NCBI GenBank assembly: GCA_024643945.1 | Contig: JAHELX010000168.1 | Coordinates: forward strand, 1 to 10,262 | From: Anaerolineales bacterium | GTDB taxonomy: Bacteria; Chloroflexota; Anaerolineae; 4572-78; NAK82 | Direction: 5' to 3' | DNA: 10,262 nt | Shown here: positions 1 through 5,543 of the stretch, in pieces | Numbering within the stretch: position 1 is the first letter of the stretch | Layout: every line of letters starts with the position of its first letter | Notes under the pieces: model-generated | What the model was told of the DNA's origin: nothing | The model's input: the letters and a program-made list of their open reading frames with translations, nothing else | Database searches by the model: none | Made by a program: the position numbers and the translations under genes

Positions 1-2
1 CC

Positions 3-380
3 CCGGCGTCCGCCGTGTGCAATTCCCAGAAGATGGGACGCGAGGTCTATCACGCCCTGCATGGCCCGCGCTGGTTCAAGGTCACCGGCAAATACAGGGA
101 TTGGGACGTGACGCCCCGCCTGGGCGAGATCGCCTTACCAACACTGGTGCTGTGTGGTCGCCACGACCAGTGTGTACCTGAGCTCTCCGAGGGGATCCAC
201 CGAGGAATCAGGGGCTCGGAATTAGTTATCTTCGAACAGAGTTCCCATATGCCCTTCATCGAGGAGCCCGAAGCGCATATGCAGGTGCTGCATGCCTTCT
301 TGACCCGCGTCGAGGGGCACGCAAGCCCTGATCCGAGAACCTCATATCAAGCAAGAGATGAAAAAGGAGCCCTAAATTGA
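3..380 (+). CDS. Proline iminopeptidase-like alpha/beta hydrolase (S33), C-terminal part
   Basis: The reading frame is open to the window edge, so this is the 3' end of a longer gene. The translation has the closing half of an alpha/beta hydrolase. Counting from the in-frame GTG at 15, a strand and turn LPTLVLCGRHD place the acid residue of the triad at about Asp51, and SSHMPFIEEPEAH places the catalytic His at about His78. The stretch GPRWFKVTGKYRDWDVTPRL is very like proline iminopeptidases of family S33, which remove N-terminal proline from peptides in the cytoplasm. The nucleophile serine and the cap domain lie outside the window, so other S33 hydrolases remain possible. The last 20 or so residues are polar and look like a non-conserved tail. 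The stop overlaps the start of the next gene, which indicates an operon. Confidence 0.8.
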   Translation, partial: PASAVCNSQKMGREVYHALHGPRWFKVTGKYRDWDVTPRLGEIALPTLVLCGRHDQCVPELSEGIHRGIRGSELVIFEQSSHMPFIEEPEAHMQVLHAFLTRVEGHASPDPRTSYQARDEKGALN

Positions 381-1213
381 CCCCAATACTCTCGCCCCAA
401 GAAGTCGCCCGTCTGGTTGAGTTGGGTGAAGGTGAAGCCTGGGCTGAAATGTTGCTCTCCGCACCGCCCGATTTTGCCGCCAACTTTGGCATTCACGTGG
501 AGCGCCTCGATTCTGCGATCGTTCTCGTCGCGGAAAAAATGGACAGCATGTTGTTTAACCGCGTGATAGGCCTGGGAGTGATGGAACCAGCCGCCGAAGC
601 GATGGTAGATGACATAGTCACGCTTTACCAAGATGCGGGTATTCAGAACTTTGCCGTTCAGTTGAGCCCAGCCGCCCAGCCGTCGGCGCTGCCCGCCTGG
701 CTCGAGGCGCGGGGCCTGCAGCGCCGTAATAACTGGGCCAAGGTTCATCGTCCGGCTGAAGCGCCGCCCGTGATCCCTACCGATTTGCGCATCGAATGCA
801 TCGGCCCGGAACACGCGGCGGCCTTCGCCAGCGTCGCCTGCAGCGCGTTCGGCATGCCCGACCTGCTGCGCCCCTGGTTTGCAGCGACCGTCGGCCGGCC
901 TGGCTGGCGACATTATCTGGCCTGGGACGGGGATGTACCGGTAGCCACCGGCGCCCTATTCGTTCGGGGCAAGGTCGGCTGGCTGGGCGTGGGAAGTACC
1001 CTGCCATCCCACCGCCGCCGCGGGGCCCAGGGTGCCATTATGGCCCAACGTGTTCGGGATGGTGTCAGGCTGGGCTGCCAATGGCTGGTCACCGAGACCG
1101 GCGAAGATGTGCCCGATCGTCCCAATCCTTCCTATCACAATATGCTGCGAACCGGCTTCCAGTTAGCCTATCAGCGTCCCAATTACCTGTTCCAGCCGTC
1201 TCCGGCGGGCTGA
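377..1213 (+). CDS. GNAT family N-acetyltransferase
   Basis: This is a 278-residue protein. The start is a TTG at 377 that overlaps the preceding stop codon (TTGA), with AAAGGAG at 363-369 correctly spaced upstream, so it is probably translated by coupling. The C-terminal half has the GNAT acetyl-CoA fold: a beta strand (VGWLGVGSTLP) is followed by the pyrophosphate-binding motif HRRRGAQGA at residues 212-220 (R/Q-x-x-G-x-G/A type), then a helix and LVTETGED. The sequence NPSYHNMLRTGFQLAYQRPNYLF near the end is the typical N-x-x-x-x-x-x-GF element of the family. The N-terminal 130 residues are less conserved and may be a degenerate second acetyltransferase domain. It would transfer acetyl from acetyl-CoA to an amine; the substrate cannot be read from the sequence. 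Linkage with an iminopeptidase-like gene suggests small-molecule or peptide modification. Confidence 0.85.
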   Translation: MTPILSPQEVARLVELGEGEAWAEMLLSAPPDFAANFGIHVERLDSAIVLVAEKMDSMLFNRVIGLGVMEPAAEAMVDDIVTLYQDAGIQNFAVQLSPAAQPSALPAWLEARGLQRRNNWAKVHRPAEAPPVIPTDLRIECIGPEHAAAFASVACSAFGMPDLLRPWFAATVGRPGWRHYLAWDGDVPVATGALFVRGKVGWLGVGSTLPSHRRRGAQGAIMAQRVRDGVRLGCQWLVTETGEDVPDRPNPSYHNMLRTGFQLAYQRPNYLFQPSPAG

Positions 1214-1370
1214 GCACCAAGTTACCCATAGGGCTACGGGTTGGCGGCGACTACAAGAAAGGAGGAATGCCTATCAATCGAAAGGTCTGAGCTGTTCTCA
1301 CCTCATTTTCTACCAACCCTTGGGACGATTATCTGAGTCGATCCCTTTTTATCACAAGGAGAAAAAAACC

Positions 1371-1802
1371 ATGAAAGCAGATGCGAAGACAGAAGCCGCG
1401 GTGATGGCTGTCGTGAACAAGTTCAATGAAACCTATGCCCGGCGAGATATAGATGGTCTTTTGGCGCTGTTTGCGCCGGACTCTGACCTGGTCCTTTTCG
1501 GCACAGGCGCAGACGAGAAGCGGGTTGGGCTGGCTGAAGTCAAGTTCCAGGCCGAACGCGACTGGGCTCAGTCCGATTCGATCTCTTTTGAGTTTGGCTG
1601 GCACTCGGTCTCAGCGGCAGGTTCGGTGGCCTGGCTGGCCGCTGAAGGCATGGGTCAGGCCCAGGCTGGTGTCCAGGAGATGAGTTTTCCATTCCGATTC
1701 ACCGCAGTGCTGGAACAACGTAGGGACAAGTGGCTCTTGGTACAGGCGCATGTCTCCGTGCCGGCCGCCGGGCAGGACGAGGGCGAGTCGATACCCACAT
1801 AA
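1371..1802 (+). CDS. SnoaL-like / NTF2-fold small protein
   Basis: This is a 143-residue protein. ATG 1371 is chosen because AAGGAG at 1356-1361 sits 9 bases upstream; an in-frame TTG at 1320 would lie before that site. The sequence begins with a helix (AVMAVVNKFNETYARRDIDGLLALFAPD) followed by strands VLFGTG and SFEFGWHSVSAAGSVAWLAAEG, and ends with FRFTAVLEQRRDKWLLVQAHVS. This order (helix, D-x-L-L-A-L-F-A-P-D, then a curved sheet, then W-x-x-x-Q-x-H) is characteristic of the SnoaL_3/DUF4440 group of the NTF2 superfamily. Members are cone-shaped pockets used as small enzymes or ligand binders, and no reaction can be assigned here. The protein is cytoplasmic, with no signal peptide. The last 15 residues are a polar tail. 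The 157-base gap upstream suggests a separate transcript from the acetyltransferase. Confidence 0.8.
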   Translation: MKADAKTEAAVMAVVNKFNETYARRDIDGLLALFAPDSDLVLFGTGADEKRVGLAEVKFQAERDWAQSDSISFEFGWHSVSAAGSVAWLAAEGMGQAQAGVQEMSFPFRFTAVLEQRRDKWLLVQAHVSVPAAGQDEGESIPT

Positions 1803-1811
1803 CACCTGTCG

Positions 1812-1873
1812 AGGAATAACCTGGTGCCTTTGGCGTCGGTTTACGCCTGATTGCAAAAGTACAGGTTATTTCT
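1812..1873 (+). terminator. Nested stem-loop just after the SnoaL-like gene
   Basis: Arms 1812-1823 and 1862-1873 pair over 12 positions (core AATAACCTG with CAGGTTATT, one G-U pair outside the core). Inside the 38-base loop, GGCGT (1832-1836) pairs with ACGCC (1843-1847). The structure starts 9 bases after the stop codon at 1802. There is no clean run of T after it, so it may be a transcript-end or RNA-stability structure rather than a classical intrinsic terminator. Confidence 0.4.
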
Positions 1874-1960
1874 GGACAAGTGCATATGTCGGCACGTTGA
1901 GCGCTTACCCCATAGATAACATTGATATCGCACGAGTCTGTGGCTAGGCCTCGACACAAA

Positions 1961-2014
1961 GAGTTGACGATAATGACTGAAGAGGTACAGTTCAACGTGG
2001 CTGGGTGCTTCTGA
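1961..2014 (+). repeat. 54-bp direct repeat, copy A (promoter-like)
   Basis: It aligns without gaps to 2287-2340; I count 38 identical bases of 54, with the first 13 (GAGTTGACGATAA) identical. Both copies keep TTGACG followed 16 bases later by TACAGT or TACGGT, a fair sigma-70 -35/-10 pair. Both are followed by a GATCAA...AAGG stretch. No gene begins immediately downstream, so if these were promoters they now drive nothing obvious. Confidence 0.45.
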
Positions 2015-2054
2015 CATAGAGTAGATCAATAAAAAGGTAAAAGCTTCATCCATT

Positions 2055-2095
2055 CAACAACAAGACCCCGCCAGGTGTATGGGGTCTTGTTGTTG
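2055..2095. terminator. Perfect 15-bp stem hairpin, probable bidirectional terminator
   Basis: CAACAACAAGACCCC at 2055-2069 is exactly complementary to 2081-2095, with an 11-base loop. The GC-rich inner stem, with an A-rich 5' side and a TTGTTGTTG 3' side, resembles a bidirectional intrinsic terminator whose A/U tracts are folded into the stem. A pure T tract is absent. It may end transcripts from the SnoaL-like gene or from leftward transcription. Confidence 0.5.
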
Positions 2096-2109
2096 CAGGT
2101 ACCCCTATG

Positions 2110-2280
2110 GGCAGGGATACTCGCAATTTACCATTTCAAGTGACCTGCACACTCAGAAAAACAGAGATTCTGTCAGCATTGGTTCCGTATTAGGGGTATT
2201 ATAAGCGTGAAAATGAGATTTTCCAAACCAAATGCCCACGCCACGTGTGTATTTTTCTGAAATCTAGGGCTAAATCTCAG
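2110..2280 (+). repeat. Diverged ~170-bp dispersed repeat, copy 1
   Basis: It aligns along its length with 9481-9650 in the same orientation. Shared blocks include CAAGTGACCTGCAC (2138-2151), GGTTCC, CAAACCAAAT and CCACGCCACG in the same order and spacing with small indels. Identity is highest in the first 40 bases and roughly three quarters overall by eye. Read on the minus strand, the conserved end encodes V-Q-V-T-x-N-G-x-L-R-V in both copies (with a stop in this copy), so it could derive from a coding sequence such as a transposase, but I do not recognise the family. Confidence 0.6.
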
Positions 2281-2286
2281 AACGAA

Positions 2287-2340
2287 GAGTTGACGATAAA
2301 AGTAGGCGAGATACGGTTTACCCTGACAGGGAGCTTTTGA
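2287..2340 (+). repeat. 54-bp direct repeat, copy B (promoter-like)
   Basis: Partner of 1961-2014. The -35-like TTGACG and the -10-like TACGGT are kept at the same 16-base spacing while the sequence between them has diverged. It lies just beyond the right end of the ~170-bp repeat copy 1. Confidence 0.45.
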
Positions 2341-2561
2341 TCAACCAAACAAGGAATAACCGAAACCCTCCTGGATTTGGGAGATGAGCTCGAAATTCCG
2401 TTGTGTTCATAAAGTGGCAACTACGCAGAGCAAAGAATAATGCACCCAGCCCTAAAGTAAGGTCTCAGAATTAGGGCGTGTAGGAAACAAGGTGAATCTT
2501 CACGAAAATGGCTTTCAACCTCCAGAAAAGTCCGCTAGTTAAGTTTTTTGTAAGTGACGTG

Positions 2562-2577
2562 TGGTATACTGAACACA
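2562..2577 (+). promoter_or_regulatory. Extended -10 promoter-like motif, copy 1
   Basis: TGG-TATACT is a good extended -10 element, followed by GAACACA. The whole 16-mer matches 3211-3226 at 14 of 16 bases. No good -35 hexamer is present at the expected distance. No convincing gene follows. Confidence 0.4.
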
Positions 2578-2957
2578 ACAGAAGATCGCTGCAATCGACA
2601 AGACTTCCCTGATCAGACACATCCTTACCATCCCTACTTGTCATCAATCACAACTTCATTTCTTTCCACATGCACGCCGTCTGGTCAGCCAGGTGATGGT
2701 TTTGCTTTCTATTGCTCACGCTGTCGACGCAAATTATCCAGAGTCCCACAGTCAAGGGCCAGACCGCTGATCAATGTTTTAGACATGGTTCCTTAAGCCA
2801 TGGACGAATTTCAGGCCCTATGTCGTTTATTTAAGTAGGAGAGCCAATTGGCTGGCTACGACCTCAGCCGGTTGCCGTTAGCTGCACTTTGGAATGGTCT
2901 CAGTATCGAGTGGCCTATGGAAACGCCTCGTGAGGATACCCCCAATCGGTGACGGTC

Positions 2958-3176
2958 CCGGGCTTGCGCAGCGATTGCGCACCATCCTTTCACCGCAACA
3001 TATAGTGTTATCTTCTCAGGCACACACAACATATTGATGGGTTGACACATGTTAAGAAATGGGGTTGCAAGCTGTCAACCCCGCCAGTGCTGGGGTAACC
3101 ACAATTAGCAGAGTTAATCGGCGTGTTCGACACTACCCGTAGGACCTTCTGAAATTCTTCTGCTGCGCAAGCCCGG
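2958..3176. mobile_element. 219-bp MITE-like element with 15-bp terminal inverted repeats
   Basis: CCGGGCTTGCGCAGC at 2958-2972 is the exact reverse complement of 3162-3176. A perfect 15-bp pair this close together is unlikely by chance in a 10-kb window. The interior has no gene but contains a further inverted repeat (3039-3081). I see no clear target-site duplication, and no transposase with matching ends is visible, so a non-autonomous or decayed element is the best reading. Confidence 0.45.
3039..3082. repeat. Overlapping inverted repeats able to form two alternative stems
   Basis: GGGTTGACA (3039-3047) pairs exactly with TGTCAACCC (3073-3081). The segment GGGGTTG (3061-3067) competes for the same partner, pairing with CAACCCC (3076-3082). 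The two hairpins are mutually exclusive, as in an attenuator or an operator pair. TTGACA in the left arm equals the consensus -35 box, but no good -10 follows. Confidence 0.4.
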
Positions 3177-3190
3177 TCCCCCTAAAACAC

Positions 3191-3226
3191 TTGAAGGTAT
3201 ACGGTAAATGTGATATATTGAACACA
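3191..3226 (+). promoter_or_regulatory. Sigma-70-type promoter with extended -10, copy 2 of motif
   Basis: TTGAAG (3191-3196), a 17-base spacer, then TATATT (3214-3219) preceded by TGA gives a well-formed -35 and extended -10. Downstream GAACACA is shared with the motif at 2562-2577. It points into the transposase relic from its 3' side, so a transcript would be antisense to that relic. Confidence 0.5.
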
Positions 3227-3336
3227 GTACTATCGTAAAGTCCCTTGGACAAGAGGCTTCGGATTGTTGCAGCTCAAGGTCAGCGATTCTTCTTCAGAGG
3301 TAGGCAGTATAGCGTTGAGCATATTTGAGGTGCTGC

Positions 3337-3789
3337 TTATGATGACGAGATCAGAAAGTAAGGCAGCAAGCTCAACTGCTTCAGACGCCGCGAGTATTGA
3401 GCCAGGCTGATGGTGCGCCGCTGGCCCGCCTTGTCGAACTGGTGATAGCCCAGCGCTTCGGCCAGGGCTTCGTAACGCGCCAACCATTCGGTGATCCGTT
3501 CGAACGAAAGCCGCCAAGCTGCCGCCACCAACGAAGTCAGCAACACCGACTCGTCGCAATACGTCTCGGGTGCCCCTGCGCCGACCGGCTCGGGCAAGGT
3601 CCAGAACTGAAGTCGTCGGCTGGCCTGAATAGCCCATTGCGCCAGTTTCCAACCATTGAGAAGGTCGATCAAGGTCACCGGGTCGATCCACAGTCCCTGG
3701 TCGCTGCCTCGCATCGGCACCGGGCTCAGTTCGAGCGGAACTTGCCATTCCATCGGTATGCATCTTGTCGCCAATTGAAGTATACTCAT
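3337..3789 (-). pseudogene. Truncated IS transposase, N-terminal part only
   Basis: Leftward reading frame of 150 residues starting at ATG 3789, with AAGGGGGA 7 or so bases upstream on the minus strand. The sequence SVLLTSLVAAAWRLSFERITEWLARYEALAEALGY, then RRTISLAQYSRRLKQLSLLPYFL, is the typical helical N-terminal region of a family of DDE transposases (IS4/IS5-like) common in Chloroflexota genomes. These proteins normally run to well over 300 residues. Here similarity stops after LLPYFL and a stop follows at once, so the catalytic DDE core is gone. The breakpoint is near 3350; what lies to its left is unrelated sequence. The element is therefore dead unless complemented in trans. Confidence 0.7.
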
Positions 3790-3793
3790 TGGT

Positions 3794-3857
3794 GTCCCCC
3801 TTGTGTGAAGTGAGTGTTGATCTTTCAACCAGCATTTTACTCCTTCGCACAGGGGAC
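3794..3857 (-). promoter_or_regulatory. Long hairpin burying the transposase ribosome binding site
   Basis: Arms 3794-3815 and 3839-3857 form 19 base pairs (one G-U, a two-base and a one-base bulge), and inside the loop GTTGA (3816-3820) pairs with TCAAC (3825-3829). On the leftward transcript the 3' arm contains the AAGGGGGAC ribosome binding site of the transposase start at 3789. IS elements often carry such structures to prevent translation from transcripts that read in from outside. Fold and function are inferred from pairing only. Confidence 0.5.
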
Positions 3858-3904
3858 TCAACTCTTATCTTGAATTATGAAAGGGTCTCAAACTCACCAA
3901 CTTC

Positions 3905-4261
3905 TTGGTCGTCAAGGCCATTATCTCACTGGCCTTCGGAATCGCGCTGGTGCTGGTACCGGCTGCATTCATGTCAATTTACGGCCTCACCCTGGGCCCG
4001 AGCGGCGCGTTGATGGGGCGCTTCTTGGGGGCGACCCTCATCGGCATTGGGCTGATATGCTGGCTGGGCCGAAGCGTTGCCGACGATGCACTACAGGGTA
4101 TCACCCTCTCCCTCTTCGTCGGTGACACGGTCGGCTTCGTCGTGGCCTTGGTGGCCCAACTGTCCGGCCTGATGAGTGCACTGGGTTGGATAGTGGTCGC
4201 CATTTGGTTCTTCTTAGCCCTTGGCTTGGGATACTTCCGTTTCCTGAAGCCAGCCGCGTAG
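3905..4261 (+). CDS. Small four-helix integral membrane protein
   Basis: 118 residues if translation starts at TTG 3905. Four hydrophobic segments are clear: about residues 4-24, 38-56, 65-88 and 92-112. Short polar loops (LGPSG, GRSVADDA) separate them and the C-terminus is short and basic (RFLKPAA). It resembles small uncharacterised membrane proteins of the DUF4345 type, which usually start with M-K-L-T-N-F-L before the first helix. Here KLTNFLVVKAII is readable in frame but its expected Met is not: the nearby ATG at 3877 is in another frame and a TGA (3878-3880) closes this frame. The TTG start has no good ribosome binding site. The gene may be poorly expressed or a recent pseudogene. No catalytic motif is seen; the role is unknown. 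Confidence 0.65.
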   Translation: MVVKAIISLAFGIALVLVPAAFMSIYGLTLGPSGALMGRFLGATLIGIGLICWLGRSVADDALQGITLSLFVGDTVGFVVALVAQLSGLMSALGWIVVAIWFFLALGLGYFRFLKPAA

Positions 4262-4411
4262 AGCGAACACGCCCAGCCTAGAATATTCATTACCCTACAC
4301 CCAGGGCTTTCCGAAAGTCGGGTGCTCCGAAAAGGCCTGTCAGTTTCGCATTAGAGCAGTATCAGAGTCTCCTCATACCTGAGCATTCACGAAAATCGGG
4401 AGGTTAAAAAC

Positions 4412-4885
4412 ATGTCACTCTCTTACAAAATGATGGCCGGTGAGGAAATCGGATTCATGCAGCATTACCACGATGAGGTCGCGGCCGTGGGTGGTGATCC
4501 TTGCACCGTTACCTTGGAGCACGTACAAGCTGGTGATCGCTCCATTGAACTCACCTATCGTTGGCACGAGGAGCTTTCCTTCCAGGAGGCGGATAAGCTT
4601 GATTCCCGGTTGCGCGCGTTTATGGCGTGCGCTGTGTATGACGCTGCCGTCAGAGCAGGACTTCAATGCACCAAAGGTCCGCCTCACGGGCGTCGACCTT
4701 CCTGGTTTATCAAAGGCATTCCCGTCGCCTTCGGGCTCCAGTCTGCAGGATTTGACGCCGACAAAAAGTGGTGCGGTCTGAAGCTTGGATATCTTCTGTT
4801 AGGGCCGGGGCTGGATGCCAGTAGTAAGACTATGAAAAAGCTGGCAAAATCATTTCAAAAGCACCTTAGTGAGCTCACGGTGTGA
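4412..4885 (+). CDS. Hypothetical protein, 157 residues
   Basis: ATG 4412 is preceded by GGGAGG (4398-4403) at ideal spacing, and codon use looks genuinely coding. I do not recognise the family. The protein is soluble, with no signal peptide or membrane segment. The first half alternates beta-like stretches (CTVTLEHV, SIELTYRWHEEL) and then a helix (FQEADKLDSRLRAFMACAVYDAAVRAGL). The second half has CTKGPPHGRRPSWFIKGIP, followed by strands GLKLGYLLL and a lysine-rich C-terminal helix. Four cysteines are scattered and do not form a zinc site. It is separated from the TPR gene by 142 bases that hold a promoter candidate, so it is probably transcribed apart from the CHAT unit. Its position within the accessory block is the only hint to its role. 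Confidence 0.7.
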   Translation: MSLSYKMMAGEEIGFMQHYHDEVAAVGGDPCTVTLEHVQAGDRSIELTYRWHEELSFQEADKLDSRLRAFMACAVYDAAVRAGLQCTKGPPHGRRPSWFIKGIPVAFGLQSAGFDADKKWCGLKLGYLLLGPGLDASSKTMKKLAKSFQKHLSELTV

Positions 4886-4918
4886 TTTAAGGGCTGTCTC
4901 TCAAACATTAGCGGTGAC

Positions 4919-5005
4919 TGTCGGCCGGCATTGGAACCCTGTTTGGTCTGATCTTGCGGGAAGCAGTATACAGCGCGGACGCTAGAGACAAGCCGGCGCA
5001 CGACA
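4919..5005. repeat. Imperfect inverted repeat around the TPR-CHAT promoter
   Basis: TGTCGGCCGGC (4919-4929) is complementary to GCCGGC (4992-4997) plus CGACA (5001-5005), 11 pairs with a three-base bulge. The arms flank the promoter candidate at 4943-4972, and the right arm ends 5 bases before the ribosome binding site of the TPR gene. It could be a pair of operator half-sites or a 5' leader fold. Confidence 0.35.
4943..4972 (+). promoter_or_regulatory. Promoter candidate for the TPR-CHAT operon
   Basis: TTGGTC (4943-4948) and TATACA (4967-4972) are separated by 18 bases, a reasonable sigma-70 match. The -10 lies 55 bases before the ATG at 5028, and no stronger candidate lies between it and the preceding gene. 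Confidence 0.4.
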
Positions 5006-5027
5006 GGTGAAAGGAGCGAGTCTCGCC

Positions 5028-5543
5028 ATGTCTAGTGGGTTCAAGAAACGAGCTGCTATGTGGTTTTTTCAGCAGGGTCTCCGGCACGGTAGGCAGGATA
5101 AGCTAAAAGAAGCTGTTGACGATTTCTCTCAAGCATTTGAACTGGCGACAGACGATCAAATGCGGGCCGATGCCTCCTACAACCGTGGGCTGGCCTATGA
5201 GAAACAACGGGAATTCAAGCGGGCAAGAGAATCCTATGAACAGGCAGTCAAATACCGTCCAGATTTCGCCAACGCCCACTGCAACCTGGGCAATATGCAC
5301 ATCAAACTCGGTGAATACGACAAGGCTCTCAATAGTCTGAATAGGGCTATTGCTTTGAATCCCACCGATATGCTGGCCTACTTCAATCGGGCCATAGCGT
5401 ATCAAGGGCTAAAGGACTATGACCGGACGGTCCGGGATCTAGAAATATACCTGTCAGCCCCGCCCCCCGGACATCCATTTGTAGAAGTAGCCCGGAAAAC
5501 GCTTATGAAATATAAGCGGCAGCAGGGGATGGAGGAATCGTGA
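5028..5543 (+). CDS. TPR repeat protein, first gene of the CHAT unit
   Basis: 171 residues from ATG 5028; AAGGAG (5011-5016) lies 11 bases upstream. A GTG at 5007 would be in frame but precedes this site. About four tetratricopeptide repeats fill the protein: a partial one at 9-42, then clear repeats at 47-80 (ASYNRGLAYEKQREFKRARE), 81-114 (ANAHCNLGNMHIKLGEYDKA) and 115-147 (AYFNRAIAYQGLKDYDRTV). The W/L-G-Y-A-F-A-P consensus positions are well kept, and the last segment is a basic helix. TPR solenoids bind other proteins; there is no enzymatic domain. The stop overlaps the CHAT gene start by 4 bases (GTGA), so the two are translationally coupled and the products probably interact. It has no signal peptide, so it is cytoplasmic. 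Confidence 0.85.
   Translation: MSSGFKKRAAMWFFQQGLRHGRQDKLKEAVDDFSQAFELATDDQMRADASYNRGLAYEKQREFKRARESYEQAVKYRPDFANAHCNLGNMHIKLGEYDKALNSLNRAIALNPTDMLAYFNRAIAYQGLKDYDRTVRDLEIYLSAPPPGHPFVEVARKTLMKYKRQQGMEES

Larger units (their letters stand above)
1803..3336. other. Long gene-poor region with repeats and mobile debris
   Basis: No open frame here has both a ribosome binding site and a recognisable product. Instead the stretch contains hairpins, two repeat families, promoter-like motifs and a 219-bp inverted-repeat-bounded segment, all listed separately. Base composition is more AT-rich than in the flanking genes and stops are frequent in all frames. It reads as decayed mobile or intergenic DNA between the SnoaL-like gene and the transposase relic. 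Confidence 0.6.

Noticed and set aside
1267..1290. A 7-codon mini-ORF after a strong AAAGGAGG.
   Set aside because: The ribosome binding site touches the ATG (one base apart), too close for normal initiation, and the peptide has no leader character.
2554..2796. An 80-residue frame with a C-x-x-C pair (YCSRC) resembling half a zinc ribbon.
   Set aside because: The only upstream start lies before the promoter-like motif, there is no ribosome binding site, and the second C-x-x-C pair is absent. At most a relic.
2842..2853. Perfect 12-bp palindrome AGCCAATTGGCT.
   Set aside because: A lone short palindrome in AT-rich DNA with no adjacent gene; chance is a fair explanation.
3230..3850. A longer leftward frame of 206 residues overlapping the transposase relic, and a rightward frame of 138 residues.
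   Set aside because: Only the frame ending at 3337 reads as a transposase; the others are its shadows with arginine- and proline-rich text.
4894..4914. GGGCTGTCTCTCAAA resembles the terminal repeat of some IS5-type elements.
   Set aside because: No partner end or transposase is found nearby in the matching orientation.
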